Below are positions 7,794 through 14,904 of a DNA stretch of 19,285 bases, piece by piece; the first letter of the stretch is position 1; the number at the start of each line of letters is the position of its first letter. Origin of the DNA: Thermoflexibacter sp. (lineage in GTDB: Bacteria; Bacteroidota; Bacteroidia; Cytophagales; Thermoflexibacteraceae); NCBI GenBank assembly GCA_025455345.1, contig JALOMS010000163.1, forward strand, positions 1 through 19,285. Direction: 5' to 3'. A model generated the notes under the pieces. The model had not been told where the DNA came from. It saw only the letters and a program-made list of their open reading frames with translations, and did no database searches. The position numbers were made by a program, and so were the translations under genes.

Positions 7794-9210
7794 ATGTCTC
7801 ATAAAACACCCATCACAGTAGCTTACGGAGACGGCATAGGTCCCGAAATCATGGAGGCAACTTTGGATATTCTCTTTGCGGCAGGAGCACAGCTCGAAAT
7901 AGAAGAAATCGAAATTGGCGAAAAAGTTTATTTAAGAGGAGTCTCGGCAGGTATAGAAGATTCTGCATGGGAATCTCTGCGTCGCACTAAAGTATTCTTA
8001 AAAGCACCTATAACCACTCCCCAAGGTAGCGGATACAAAAGCCTTAACGTAACTACAAGAAAAACACTTGGTCTATATTCTAATGTACGCCCTTGTGTAT
8101 CTTATCACCCATTTGTGAAAAGTAAACACCCAATTATGGATGTAGTGATTGTTCGTGAGAATGAAGAAGACCTGTATGCGGGCATCGAACATCGCCAAAC
8201 AAGTGAGGTATATCAGTGTTTAAAACTCATCACTCGCCCTGGGTGCGAGAAGATTGTGCGTTACGCCTTCGAATATGCGCGTAACAATAATCGCAAGAAA
8301 GTAACTTGTTTTACTAAAGATAATATTATGAAAATGACTGATGGTCTGTTCCATCAGGTTTTTGATGAAATTGGAGCGGAATATCCAGAATTAGAGAAGG
8401 AGCATTGGATTGTGGACATTGGAGCAGCAAAATTGGCAGATACTCCAGAAATGTTTGATGTTATCGTCATGCCAAATTTGTATGGTGATATTTTATCAGA
8501 TGTGGCAGCACAGATTACAGGGTCTGTGGGCTTGGCAGGTTCTGCTAACATTGGAGATTACTGCGCCATGTTTGAAGCAATCCATGGCTCTGCCCCTCGC
8601 AGAGCTGGGCAAAACCTTGCGAATCCTTCAGGTTTGTTAATCATATAGGACAGGGTGCAATAGCCAGCAAAGTACACAATGCTTGGCTAAAAACAATGGA
8701 AGATGGTGTACATACATATGACATTTTTGTAGAAGGTGTAAGCAAACAAAAGGTAGGTACCAAAGAGTTTGCACTGGCTGTCATCGAGAGACTTGGACAG
8801 AAGCCAAGTACCTTAAAAGCCGTAGATTATCCCGCAGAAAGTAACATGTGGAAATCAAGCATCGCCCACGTTTCCAAAAAGAAACAATAGGTGTAGATGT
8901 ATTTATCAATTGGGACGGTTCTAATCCAAATGAATTGGGGGATAAGCTCATACACTGCAATACCAAAAATCTAAAATTAGTAGTTATCAGTAATAGAGGA
9001 GTTAAAGTATATCCTCATGGTATGCCAGAAACTTTCTGTACAGACCATTGGAGATGTAGATTTGAACAACCAGAAGGAAAAGCGATTTCTCACGGAGATA
9101 TTATAGAATTGCTTGGGAATGTGGACAAAGCAGGATTTGACTTTATCAAGACAGAAAACCTTTGCACTTTTGAAGGCAAAAAAGGTTATACACTGGCACA
9201 AGGTCAATAA
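7794..9210 (+). pseudogene. icd: Isocitrate dehydrogenase (long, Thermus-like type), disrupted by two frameshifts
   Basis: Converts isocitrate to 2-oxoglutarate in the TCA cycle. Three consecutive open segments in three frames together cover a full enzyme of about 480 residues. Segment 1 (7794-8648) has YGDGIGPE, the substrate-binding run around SLNVTTRKTLGLYSNVRP, RENEEDLYAGIEH, KDNIMK, NLYGDILSD and HGSAPRRAGQNLANPSG. Segment 2 resumes as HIGQGAIASKVHNAWLKTMEDG from about 8643 to about 8880. Segment 3 (to 9210) carries the C-terminal extension with GVDVFINWDG, VVISNRGVKVYP and DHWRCRFEQPEG. At the first break the expected helix after NPSGLL (about seven residues) is missing, consistent with a deletion of about 22 nt near 8637-8645. 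The second break, between about 8845 and 8880, has a net loss of one base (mod 3); a run of five A at 8876-8880 is one candidate site. The multi-base loss argues against simple base-calling error, but assembly error is possible. Enzyme identity is firm; loss of function is inferred. Confidence 0.93.
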
Positions 9211-9282
9211 TCCAACATATTTTCATCAATGTAAAGATAAATAAATAGAACGCAACGAGAAATCTTCAACAGCTAAAACTGG

Positions 9283-9317
9283 AAAAGAGCAAGCTAAGTT
9301 AGCTTGCTCTTTTTTTT
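9283..9317 (+). terminator. Rho-independent terminator after icd
   Basis: A near-continuous inverted repeat centred on G9298 pairs AAGAGCAAGCTAA with TTAGCTTGCTCTT and runs directly into a tract of eight T. It lies about 75 nt after the icd stop and is the clearest terminator in the window. Confidence 0.93.
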
Positions 9318-9448
9318 ATCAATAGAATATAGCTTAATAGATGGTGAATAAAATATTACAATATGTTTAAATTTTGCCCTAAATTTTTAAAAAAAACATA
9401 TTTTTTGCATTATTAAGATAAATTTTTTACAAAAAATCACAAAAAACA

Positions 9449-9480
9449 TTTGAATTTCTCAAAAATAGGTTGTAATTTTG
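9449..9480 (+). promoter_or_regulatory. Orphan Bacteroidota-type promoter ahead of a candidate small RNA
   Basis: TTTG at 9449-9452, exactly 20 nt, then TAATTTTG at 9473-9480 is a full match to the consensus. No forward ORF follows before the terminator at 9556-9590, and the next gene is on the opposite strand. It is therefore not the promoter of a protein gene. Confidence 0.65.
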
Positions 9481-9486
9481 ACTTAT

Positions 9487-9590
9487 AATTTAGTAAGACA
9501 AAAATTTAATTGTAAATAGTTAAGCTAAATTGATTTGGTTTGCAATAGATGAGTTAAGCCGCCTGACACTGTCTGGCGGTTTTCTTTTAT
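9487..9590 (+). ncRNA. Candidate small RNA of about 100 nt
   Basis: Defined by a perfect consensus promoter (-7 box ending at 9480) and a GC-rich terminator hairpin ending in a T-rich tract near 9590. The body is AT-rich (UUAAUUGUAAAUAGUUAAGC and so on) and has no ORF beyond a two-codon ATG-AGT-TAA at 9550-9558. It lies between an icd terminator and the 3' end of the converging LytTR gene, so it cannot be a leader of either. The gene boundaries are inferred from promoter geometry. I do not recognise it as a known RNA family. A regulatory RNA, a 6S-like RNA or a pervasive short transcript are all possible. Confidence 0.55.
9556..9590 (+). terminator. Rho-independent terminator of the candidate small RNA
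   Basis: CCGCC (9559-9563) pairs with GGCGG (9575-9579). Inside, after one T-T mismatch, GAC pairs with GTC around the loop ACT. The tail TTTTCTTTTAT lies on the plus-strand side only. The minus-strand side is not T-rich, so this is not the LytTR gene's terminator. Confidence 0.85.
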
Positions 9591-9619
9591 ACATAGTTAT
9601 ACTATTCTTTTCATTCTTT

Positions 9620-10567
9620 TTACGAATTTACTGAATTTACAATATTGCCCTTATACCAACTTTTGAAAGAAGGTGCTTTGATACGACTGATATTAATAGT
9701 TTCTGGTAGATATTTGTTGGGCTGTAAATAGACAAGAAGTTTTCCATTTTCTATTCTTGTAATACTCTTGACCAAACTCAAATGTATAATGATTTGTCGA
9801 TTGGCTCTAAAAAACTTTTCACTATGTATCATTTCTTCTAATCTGTCCAAAGAACAATCCAGAGGGTATCTCTTAGCATTACTTGTATAAGCCCAAGTAA
9901 TTTCATCATCTACACCAAAGCCAATAACCTCATCTATGTCCAACAATATCTCTTGCTTACCTATCTTAGTAAGTAGTTTGTGCAATTTTTTACTTTCTGA
10001 TTCTTTTAGGTCATGTATAGTAGCGTGATGCTCTTCTGAAGCAAAATCAATATTAGGGTATTTAAGCATAGGAATGGTAGATATTGATGTCATTTCTTCT
10101 CTTGTCTGAAGATTAGTTTTTACCTTCTTTTGTACAAACTGATAGTATTGATAAAAATAAATACCAATATAAAGACCATTAAAAACAAGTACCCAGATAA
10201 AGAAAATAAGCAAGTTATGGGTATAATAGCTTATTGGTACTACTTCGCGCAGTATCATCATACGCAAAAATTCATTGAGTAAGGTAATAGACGATAATAC
10301 CGCAATGCCTGTAAGCACTACCTGTAAGGCAATCCGCTTGGAGATGTTCGCCGCAAAGGGGTATAGATTGTCCAAAGATAAGATGATAGTACGCCCAGCC
10401 AATGCTCCTCCAAATGCCTCAAGCAAATCCAAGCAAAAATGAGAAAAGAAGAAATGATTAAGGGTAACTTCTGCATAAGTAAGATAATAGCTAATCAAAG
10501 TAACCAGAGGAATAGCAATCAACAAAATGGGTTTGTCTTTATACTCAGCCCTAAAAGCACTGTCCAT
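9620..10567 (-). CDS. Membrane-anchored LytTR-domain transcriptional regulator
   Basis: A protein of 315 residues. Four hydrophobic segments lie in the N-terminal half (about 13-33, 45-63, 80-100, 117-140). A charged linker (about 145-200) follows, then a LytTR DNA-binding domain (about 200-305). LytTR hallmarks are the strand pair EILLDIDEVIGF and the motif FFRANRQIIIHLSLVKSI, equivalent to the FFR-x-N/H-R-x-x-I-V-N/H-L core. There is no receiver or kinase domain, so signal input must come through the membrane part. Such TM-LytTR regulators are common in Bacteroidota. Targets are unknown. The gene converges with the candidate small RNA, ending about 30 nt from the small RNA's terminator tail. 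Confidence 0.88.
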   Translation of the reverse strand: MDSAFRAEYKDKPILLIAIPLVTLISYYLTYAEVTLNHFFFSHFCLDLLEAFGGALAGRTIILSLDNLYPFAANISKRIALQVVLTGIAVLSSITLLNEFLRMMILREVVPISYYTHNLLIFFIWVLVFNGLYIGIYFYQYYQFVQKKVKTNLQTREEMTSISTIPMLKYPNIDFASEEHHATIHDLKESESKKLHKLLTKIGKQEILLDIDEVIGFGVDDEITWAYTSNAKRYPLDCSLDRLEEMIHSEKFFRANRQIIIHLSLVKSITRIENGKLLVYLQPNKYLPETINISRIKAPSFKSWYKGNIVNSVNS

Positions 10568-10792
10568 GATAAGTTTAATAAATTAATTTGACGATGAAAA
10601 TATTTAACATTTACCCAATACGAGCCTACCAATAAGATAGTTGCTTAGCAATAAAATAAAAATTTTACAAAAATTGGCGTTCCTCCTTATTAGCGTAAAT
10701 ATATGAGTAAGTTTTAAAGAGAATTTTCAAATTCAATGCCATATCACAAATATTTGATTATAAACAAATTAATAATCAATAGTAATAAATAA
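10568..10792. other. Intergenic region upstream of the LytTR gene, no gene seen
   Basis: AT-rich sequence between the LytTR start and the hairpin at 10793-10831. It should contain the minus-strand LytTR promoter, but I find no clean CAAAnnTA (reverse of TAnnTTTG). A promoter of another sigma class, or control by the LytTR protein itself, is possible. No ORF or RNA gene is supported. Confidence 0.4.
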
Positions 10793-10831
10793 ATGTCCAA
10801 AAACGAACACAGATGAATCGTTTTTGGACAT
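10793..10831 (-). terminator. Hairpin, probable terminator of sucB
   Basis: A perfect 14-bp inverted repeat (10793-10806 with 10818-10831; arm core TGTCCAAAAACGA) surrounds an 11-nt loop. On the minus strand it comes about 90 nt after the sucB stop and is followed by TTATTTATTACTATT, a moderately U-rich tail. No comparable tail exists on the plus strand. The low-GC stem and imperfect tail leave other roles open. Confidence 0.6.
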
Positions 10832-10921
10832 AAAGTAGTGTAAGAAATTTCGTAAATTCCCCACAGTAGCTTTACGCCCTGTGAGTAGATTGCTATAATT
10901 GGATTATTTCAGTGATATTTT

Positions 10922-12511
10922 TTACATTCCCAACAACATTCTTGCGGGGTCTTCGAGCAGTTGCTTTACTCTCACCAAGAAACTCACTGATTCTCTGCCA
11001 TCTATAATGCGGTGGTCGTAGGAAAGTGCCACATACATCATGGGTTTAATCACCACTTGTCCATTCAAGGCGATAGGTCGCTCCACGATATTGTGCATAC
11101 CCAAAATGGCGGATTGCGGCGCATTGATGATAGGAGTGGACATGAGCGAACCGAACACGCCGCCGTTGGTAATGGTGAACGTGCCACCCGTCATCTCTGG
11201 GATACTCAACTTGTTATCTCTTGCTTTGCCCGCCAAGCGCAATACTTCCTTCTCTATGTCTGCCAAACTTAGCGATTCCGCATTGCGAATCACAGGCACA
11301 ACCAAACCTTTGGGCGCGGAAACAGCAATGGAAATGTCCACAAAGTCATTATACACGATTTCATCGCCTTCTATGCTGGCGTTCACCGCAGGGAACTCTT
11401 GCAGGGCAATGCACACCGCCTTGGCAAAGAAGGACATAAAGCCCAAACCTACGCCATGTTTTTCCTTGAAAGCATCTTTGTACTTTGCCCTCAAATTCAT
11501 GATTCCTTCCATGTTCACCTCGTTGAAGGTCGTGAGCATGGCAGTTTCGTTCTTCACTGCGACTAAACGGCGCGCTACGGTCTTGCGGAGCGGTGTCATT
11601 TTCTCCCTTTTGGAATTTCTGCTTCCTCCAAAGGCACTTGGCGTAACCGCAGGAGTTTCTGTTTTTACTTCCTCTTTTTTAGCGGGAGGCGTTACTGGTT
11701 TTTCTGCGTTCATTGCGTCCTCTTTGGTGATTCTGCCGTCCTTGCCTGAGCCTTTTACCTCTTGTGGATTGATTCCTTTTTCTGCCAAAATCTTGGAAGC
11801 GGCGGGCGAGGGCGTACCTGTGGCATAGCTATCTTTACTCTCCACAACTGCCTCTTTCTTAGGCTCTTCCTTTGCAGGCGGAGGCGTTACGAGCGCGGAC
11901 GTATTGCTTGCGCTTGCGCCTATTTCTATCTTGCAAATAGGACTGTTAATCGCCAACACATCACCTGCTTTGGCAATGTGGCGCAAAATGCCTTCTGCTT
12001 TGGCTGGAAGCTCGAAGGTTGCTTTGTCCGACTCTAATTCGCACAAAACCTCGTCCATTTTAACGAAATCTCCATCTTTCTTAATCCAATTGGAAAGTGT
12101 AACTTCGTTGATAGACTCGCCCACAGGCGGAACGGTCATGGTCATTATCTCTGATTTGGTTTCCATACTTGTTGGTATTTTTTCTGCTTTAATTTCTGGT
12201 TTGGTTTCGTTTTTAACCTCATTTTTGGTGTCTGCCACAGGTGGAGGCGTATTTTTACTTGCCGTATTTGCTTGACTATCTGCGGTTTCTATTTTGCAGA
12301 TAATCGCTCCAATAGGCAAGGTATCGCCTTTTTTGGCTTGGTGGCGCAAGATTCCCGAAGTTTCGGCGGGCAACTCGAAGGTCGCCTTGTCCGATTCTAA
12401 TTCGCAAATTACTTCTTCTGCCTTCACAAATTCGCCGTCTTTCTTGAACCAAGTTCCAATGGTTACTTCGGTTACTGATTCGCCTACGGCTGGCACTTTC
12501 ATTTCTATCAT
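10922..12511 (-). CDS. sucB: 2-oxoglutarate dehydrogenase E2 (dihydrolipoyl succinyltransferase) with two lipoyl domains
   Basis: Transfers the succinyl group from E1 to CoA in the TCA cycle and forms the core of the complex. The protein has 529 residues. Lipoyl domain 1 is about 1-77 (lipoylated K42 in ESDKATFELPAE). A Pro/Lys/Thr-rich linker follows. Lipoyl domain 2 is about 122-197 (K163 in ESDKATFELPAK). The E1/E3-binding domain is about 229-268 (ATGTPSPAASKILAEKG). The catalytic domain is about 300-529 with H500 and D504 in SYDHRIIDGRE. The two lipoyl domains resemble each other closely, suggesting an internal duplication. Many SucB proteins have only one. The succinyl rather than acetyl specificity is inferred from sequence type and from sucA on the same strand upstream. 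The ATG follows an AT-rich leader with repeated GTTTGATAGTTA words. It is the only TCA gene in the window that appears intact. Confidence 0.93.
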   Translation of the reverse strand: MIEMKVPAVGESVTEVTIGTWFKKDGEFVKAEEVICELESDKATFELPAETSGILRHQAKKGDTLPIGAIICKIETADSQANTASKNTPPPVADTKNEVKNETKPEIKAEKIPTSMETKSEIMTMTVPPVGESINEVTLSNWIKKDGDFVKMDEVLCELESDKATFELPAKAEGILRHIAKAGDVLAINSPICKIEIGASASNTSALVTPPPAKEEPKKEAVVESKDSYATGTPSPAASKILAEKGINPQEVKGSGKDGRITKEDAMNAEKPVTPPAKKEEVKTETPAVTPSAFGGSRNSKREKMTPLRKTVARRLVAVKNETAMLTTFNEVNMEGIMNLRAKYKDAFKEKHGVGLGFMSFFAKAVCIALQEFPAVNASIEGDEIVYNDFVDISIAVSAPKGLVVPVIRNAESLSLADIEKEVLRLAGKARDNKLSIPEMTGGTFTITNGGVFGSLMSTPIINAPQSAILGMHNIVERPIALNGQVVIKPMMYVALSYDHRIIDGRESVSFLVRVKQLLEDPARMLLGM

Positions 12512-12546
12512 TTTAAAATATTGTTATTGGTGGTTAATCGTTGATT

Positions 12547-12610
12547 GTTTGATAGTTATAGATAGTTGGAAATAGTTAAATGGTTGTATTGTTTGATAGT
12601 TAAGTGGTTT
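12547..12610. repeat. AT-rich direct repeats at the sucB side of the accessory island
   Basis: GTTTGATAGTTA occurs at 12547-12558 and again at 12591-12602 (44-nt period). AATAGTTAAATGGTT lies between them at 12571-12585. The last word recurs in inverted orientation at 15513-15527. The stretch lies within the sucB 5' region. Confidence 0.65.
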
Positions 12611-12674
12611 AAGTATTGATTCATTTTATTCCTGTTAGTCAAGATTTGTAACCGTTGTGGAACAATCCCTTGCC

Positions 12675-12698
12675 GTTGTCCGTGTCTGCACGGACAAC
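12675..12698. repeat. Perfect GC-rich hairpin in the gap after the HsdR-N gene
   Basis: GTTGTCCGTG (12675-12684) and CACGGACAAC (12689-12698) form a 10-bp stem with loop TCTG. It is unusually GC-rich for this region. On the plus strand TTTT follows; on the minus strand it lies about 57 nt after the stop of the HsdR-N gene without a T tail. It is possibly a dispersed palindromic element rather than a terminator. Confidence 0.7.
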
Positions 12699-12754
12699 TT
12701 TTGCTCCTCATTCATAAGGGTTATTCGAGGGACTCAGACAACAGCATTAAATTA

Positions 12755-13411
12755 TTATTCAAATTCAGGCATATTTTTAACAACTACGTATTGTTGTAAT
12801 TTTTCATCAAATGTTCTTACAGCATAAGAAAATCCATTTGTAACCACAAAATACTTGGCTTTTAATACCTCATTATATTCTTTTGCTTGGTCAAAAAATT
12901 TCTGTTCTAATCTCCAATATTCACTCGATTTACACTCTACAAGCATAAAATTTCTTATATTTCTACCATATATTAATATATCTGCTTTCTTTTGCTCTTT
13001 ATCTTTTATGAAGGCAATTTCAGTCATAATTAAAGCCTGTGGGTATTTACATTGATGTATTAGGAAATGAATGAACCTCTGTCTAACTTCTTCTTCTTTT
13101 GTAAGTTTTACATATTTATCTCTGATAATATCAAAAATCATTTTTTTACCTGCCAATTTGTCTATTTTAGGATTAAATCCTTCTACAATAACTTTATTTT
13201 CCACAAAAGTTTCCTTTTGTATTACTTTAAATTCATTTTTTCTTTTCTGATTAACTATGTGATTAGTTTCTAAATATTTTTCTATTCCTAACTCTATTAC
13301 TTTATCAATTAAATCTTGCAACTCCATCGGATTTCCAATAGAATTTTCTTTGTCATGAATCAATTGTATTTTTTTAAGAGATTCTTTTGATAGCTTAAAT
13401 TGCTTTTTCAT
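12755..13411 (-). CDS. HsdR N-terminal-like (HSDR_N_2) PD-(D/E)XK nuclease-fold protein
   Basis: A protein of 218 residues. Residues about 105-215 match the type I restriction HsdR N-terminal domain as a stand-alone protein: EEEVRQRFIHFLI, then TEIAFIKDKEQKKADILIYG, then FMLVECKSS, then FFDQAKEYNEVLKAKYFVVTNG. The PD-(D/E)XK site is complete: E131, D144, E159, K161, with Q175 and Y179 of the QxxxY motif. The first 85 residues are an extra Lys-rich N-terminal region (about 25-50 could be a helical adaptor). No helicase, HsdM or HsdS gene is present, so this is an orphan nuclease-like protein of unknown role. Very AT-rich codon use suggests acquisition. Confidence 0.8.
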   Translation of the reverse strand: MKKQFKLSKESLKKIQLIHDKENSIGNPMELQDLIDKVIELGIEKYLETNHIVNQKRKNEFKVIQKETFVENKVIVEGFNPKIDKLAGKKMIFDIIRDKYVKLTKEEEVRQRFIHFLIHQCKYPQALIMTEIAFIKDKEQKKADILIYGRNIRNFMLVECKSSEYWRLEQKFFDQAKEYNEVLKAKYFVVTNGFSYAVRTFDEKLQQYVVVKNMPEFE

Positions 13412-13512
13412 TATTATAAATTACGCTGAACATTATTTTCAACAATCTATCCTGTTAAAATTTAATTAAGTCTATTAAAGCGTGTAGTCCTTAAAGTAAC
13501 GATAGAAACGCA

Positions 13513-13576
13513 GGGTCTTCGACCACTGTTAGCGTTTTCGATAACCCTGTGAGTGGTCGATAGACCCTAACAGTGG
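13513..13576. repeat. Compound palindromic repeat element
   Basis: GGGTCTTCGACCACT (13513-13527) is the reverse complement of AGTGGTCGATAGACCC (13552-13567) apart from one base. The overlapping CCACTGTTAG (13523-13532) is the exact reverse complement of CTAACAGTGG (13567-13576). Each arm can also fold alone (GGTC-TTC-GACC and GGTC-GATA-GACC). It lies between the DUF433 gene stop and the HsdR-N gene start and is GC-richer than its surroundings. It looks like a REP-like or miniature dispersed element; it could also end transcription of the DUF433 gene. Confidence 0.7.
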
Positions 13577-13590
13577 TTGCACCTTCTTTT

Positions 13591-13947
13591 TCATTCTGCA
13601 AATAATTTATCTAATTTGCTTGCCATTGCAAGGTTATTCTCTTTCCTATTTTCGCTTATTTCCTCTAAAAAACTATCCCATTTAAAGTTATTTTCTTGAT
13701 AATTATCGCTTTCTTCTTGCAAAGTATAAACGACTTCATTTTTTATAGTTTCAAGTGCATATTGCACGCACGCCAATACCTGCTTGCGTGTGATGTGCGG
13801 GTGCGATTCTAATATTTCCTCCATAGGAATATCGTTAGCAATTTTTTCCATGATAAGTTCTACGGTAATCCTTGTTCCCTTAATCACAGGCTTGCCAAGC
13901 ATAACCGCAGGATTGGAAATAATATAATCTTTATAATTTAGTTGCAT
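13591..13947 (-). CDS. DUF433 family protein (antitoxin-like)
   Basis: A protein of 118 residues. Residues 1-75 are a typical DUF433 domain: IISNPAVMLGKPVIKGTRIT, VELIMEKIANDIPMEEILES, then ITRKQVLACVQYALE. This winged-helix-like family often acts as antitoxin to DUF5615/PIN-type toxins. No such toxin gene is adjacent. The C-terminal 43 residues are polar and Asn/Glu-rich and extend past the usual family length (about 75-80). The gene is isolated, with 70 nt to the upstream small gene and a palindromic element after its stop. The function as an antitoxin is inference from family. Confidence 0.85.
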   Translation of the reverse strand: MQLNYKDYIISNPAVMLGKPVIKGTRITVELIMEKIANDIPMEEILESHPHITRKQVLACVQYALETIKNEVVYTLQEESDNYQENNFKWDSFLEEISENRKENNLAMASKLDKLFAE

Positions 13948-14017
13948 AACATTTTGACTTATTTGTATGATTTACAACATTTTATTTTAAAACAAGTGTT
14001 TAGAGAAAAATCTTTTC

Positions 14018-14212
14018 CTACTTCTGTACAGGAAAAACCTCAAAAGTCAGCACGATTTCATCTGCAAAAACGTGATACCTAATCGTATCTTGCACCAATC
14101 GGTGATTTTCAGGAATCAACTTCTGCAACTCTTGAAAGTCAAAGGTTTGTGCCTCTTTCCCTTCTTCTATTTTTATCTTTTTGACAATGAGTTTAAAATT
14201 TATCTGTGCCAT
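14018..14212 (-). CDS. Small protein of unknown function behind the HEPN gene
   Basis: A protein of 64 residues rich in Lys, Ile and Glu (MAQINFKLIVKKIKIEEGKE...), ending LTFEVFPVQK. There is no signal peptide or membrane segment, and I recognise no family. Its ATG is 13 nt after the HEPN gene stop on the same strand, so it is probably the third cistron of the MNT-HEPN operon. Compact length and operon position support a real gene. The beta-rich pattern at both ends could fit a small antitoxin-like or scaffold fold, but that is speculation. Confidence 0.6.
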   Translation of the reverse strand: MAQINFKLIVKKIKIEEGKEAQTFDFQELQKLIPENHRLVQDTIRYHVFADEIVLTFEVFPVQK

Positions 14213-14225
14213 ATTTTAGGTTGTT

Positions 14226-14597
14226 TTATTGTACTTTCTGTTTGACAAATTCAAAAATTACCTCTGCGTAATTGATAGCAGTTTGAACTTCTGACCTTTC
14301 GGGAGCAAGTTCCTCATCAGGATAGCGAAACTTGGTATCAAAACCATTTAAGTAACGTGTTTGAGTGCTTAGTTCAGAAAAAGAATCATCTAAATCTATG
14401 CAATTCGCAAGTAAGACATTCAAATTGTGTATCCTTTGAATAGGTTGATTGCGAAAAGCTAAATATCCTTTCAATGCTTTTTCAGCACTTTGTTGTGTGT
14501 GATAATGTGCTGTATCTAAAAGATTATGCTGTAATAATACTTTTGCACTTTCTAAATCGCTATTTGCCTTATAAAACCATTCTTCATGTATTTCCAT
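14226..14597 (-). CDS. HEPN domain protein, toxin candidate of an MNT-HEPN pair
   Basis: A protein of 123 residues with the helical HEPN fold of the PF05168 type: EWFYKANSDLESAKVLLQHN, then YHTQQSAEKALKGYLAF, then RIHNLNVLL. HEPN toxins are often RNases or are inactivated by AMPylation by the partner MNT. The usual Rx4-6H catalytic motif is not clear here; the conserved H57 is preceded by R55 and R49 (R-x7-H). It may therefore be a non-RNase version. Its start overlaps the 3' end of the MNT gene by 14 nt, so the two are translationally coupled. Confidence 0.85.
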   Translation of the reverse strand: MEIHEEWFYKANSDLESAKVLLQHNLLDTAHYHTQQSAEKALKGYLAFRNQPIQRIHNLNVLLANCIDLDDSFSELSTQTRYLNGFDTKFRYPDEELAPERSEVQTAINYAEVIFEFVKQKVQ

Positions 14598-14904
14598 ATA
14601 ATTTTACGGCTTCGTTTTTAATTTTATGTTGTAAGGTAGAAAGATGATTTGCTCTTTTTAAAAAAGTACTTTCCTTGTTTATTAAAATATCTACTGGAAC
14701 ACGCAAATCAATCAAAACGTCATGTCCTTTCAAACTTTCTGGTCTTTCCAACTCTGCTTCATCACTCACTACAATCATCAAATCCAAGTCACTTTCCTCG
14801 TCGGGCGTTCCCCACGCATACGACCCAAAAAGGTAAATCGCCAAAGGATTATATGCCTTCACCAATCTCTGTTTTGCTATTTCTATGGTTTCTTGGGTAA
14901 TCAT
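14584..14904 (-). CDS. Minimal nucleotidyltransferase (MNT), antitoxin candidate
   Basis: A protein of 106 residues with a complete pol-beta-type nucleotidyltransferase site: LFGSYAWG (G27, S28), SDLDLMI (D39, D41) and the third carboxylate D72 in VPVDILI. MNT proteins paired with HEPN proteins can add AMP to the HEPN partner and neutralise it. It is the first gene of the MNT-HEPN pair. Its first 12 residues (MITQETIEIAKQ) are identical to those of the second MNT at 15081-15401. Confidence 0.88.
   Translation of the reverse strand: MITQETIEIAKQRLVKAYNPLAIYLFGSYAWGTPDEESDLDLMIVVSDEAELERPESLKGHDVLIDLRVPVDILINKESTFLKRANHLSTLQHKIKNEAVKLYGNT
14869..14904 (-). repeat. 36-bp repeat, copy 1: 5' end of the first MNT gene
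   Basis: Identical to 15366-15401 at 35 of 36 positions (mismatch at 14875 versus 15372). It covers exactly the first 12 codons of both MNT genes, after which the two genes diverge completely. Confidence 0.85.

Noticed and set aside
8637..8890. Programmed ribosomal frameshifting in icd
   Set aside because: No slippery heptamer with a following structure is seen, conserved residues are missing at the first break, and two separate shifts would be needed.
8848..9210. A separate 120-residue gene
   Set aside because: The product from GVDVF onward is the C-terminal extension of Thermus-type isocitrate dehydrogenase, so it is the third segment of icd and not a gene of its own.
11040..11828. 262-residue plus-strand open frame opposite sucB
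   Set aside because: Antisense shadow of an intact, strongly conserved gene; the translation has no recognisable domain.
12755..13411. Complete type I restriction system
   Set aside because: Only the HsdR N-terminal nuclease-like domain is present; there is no helicase, methyltransferase or specificity gene.
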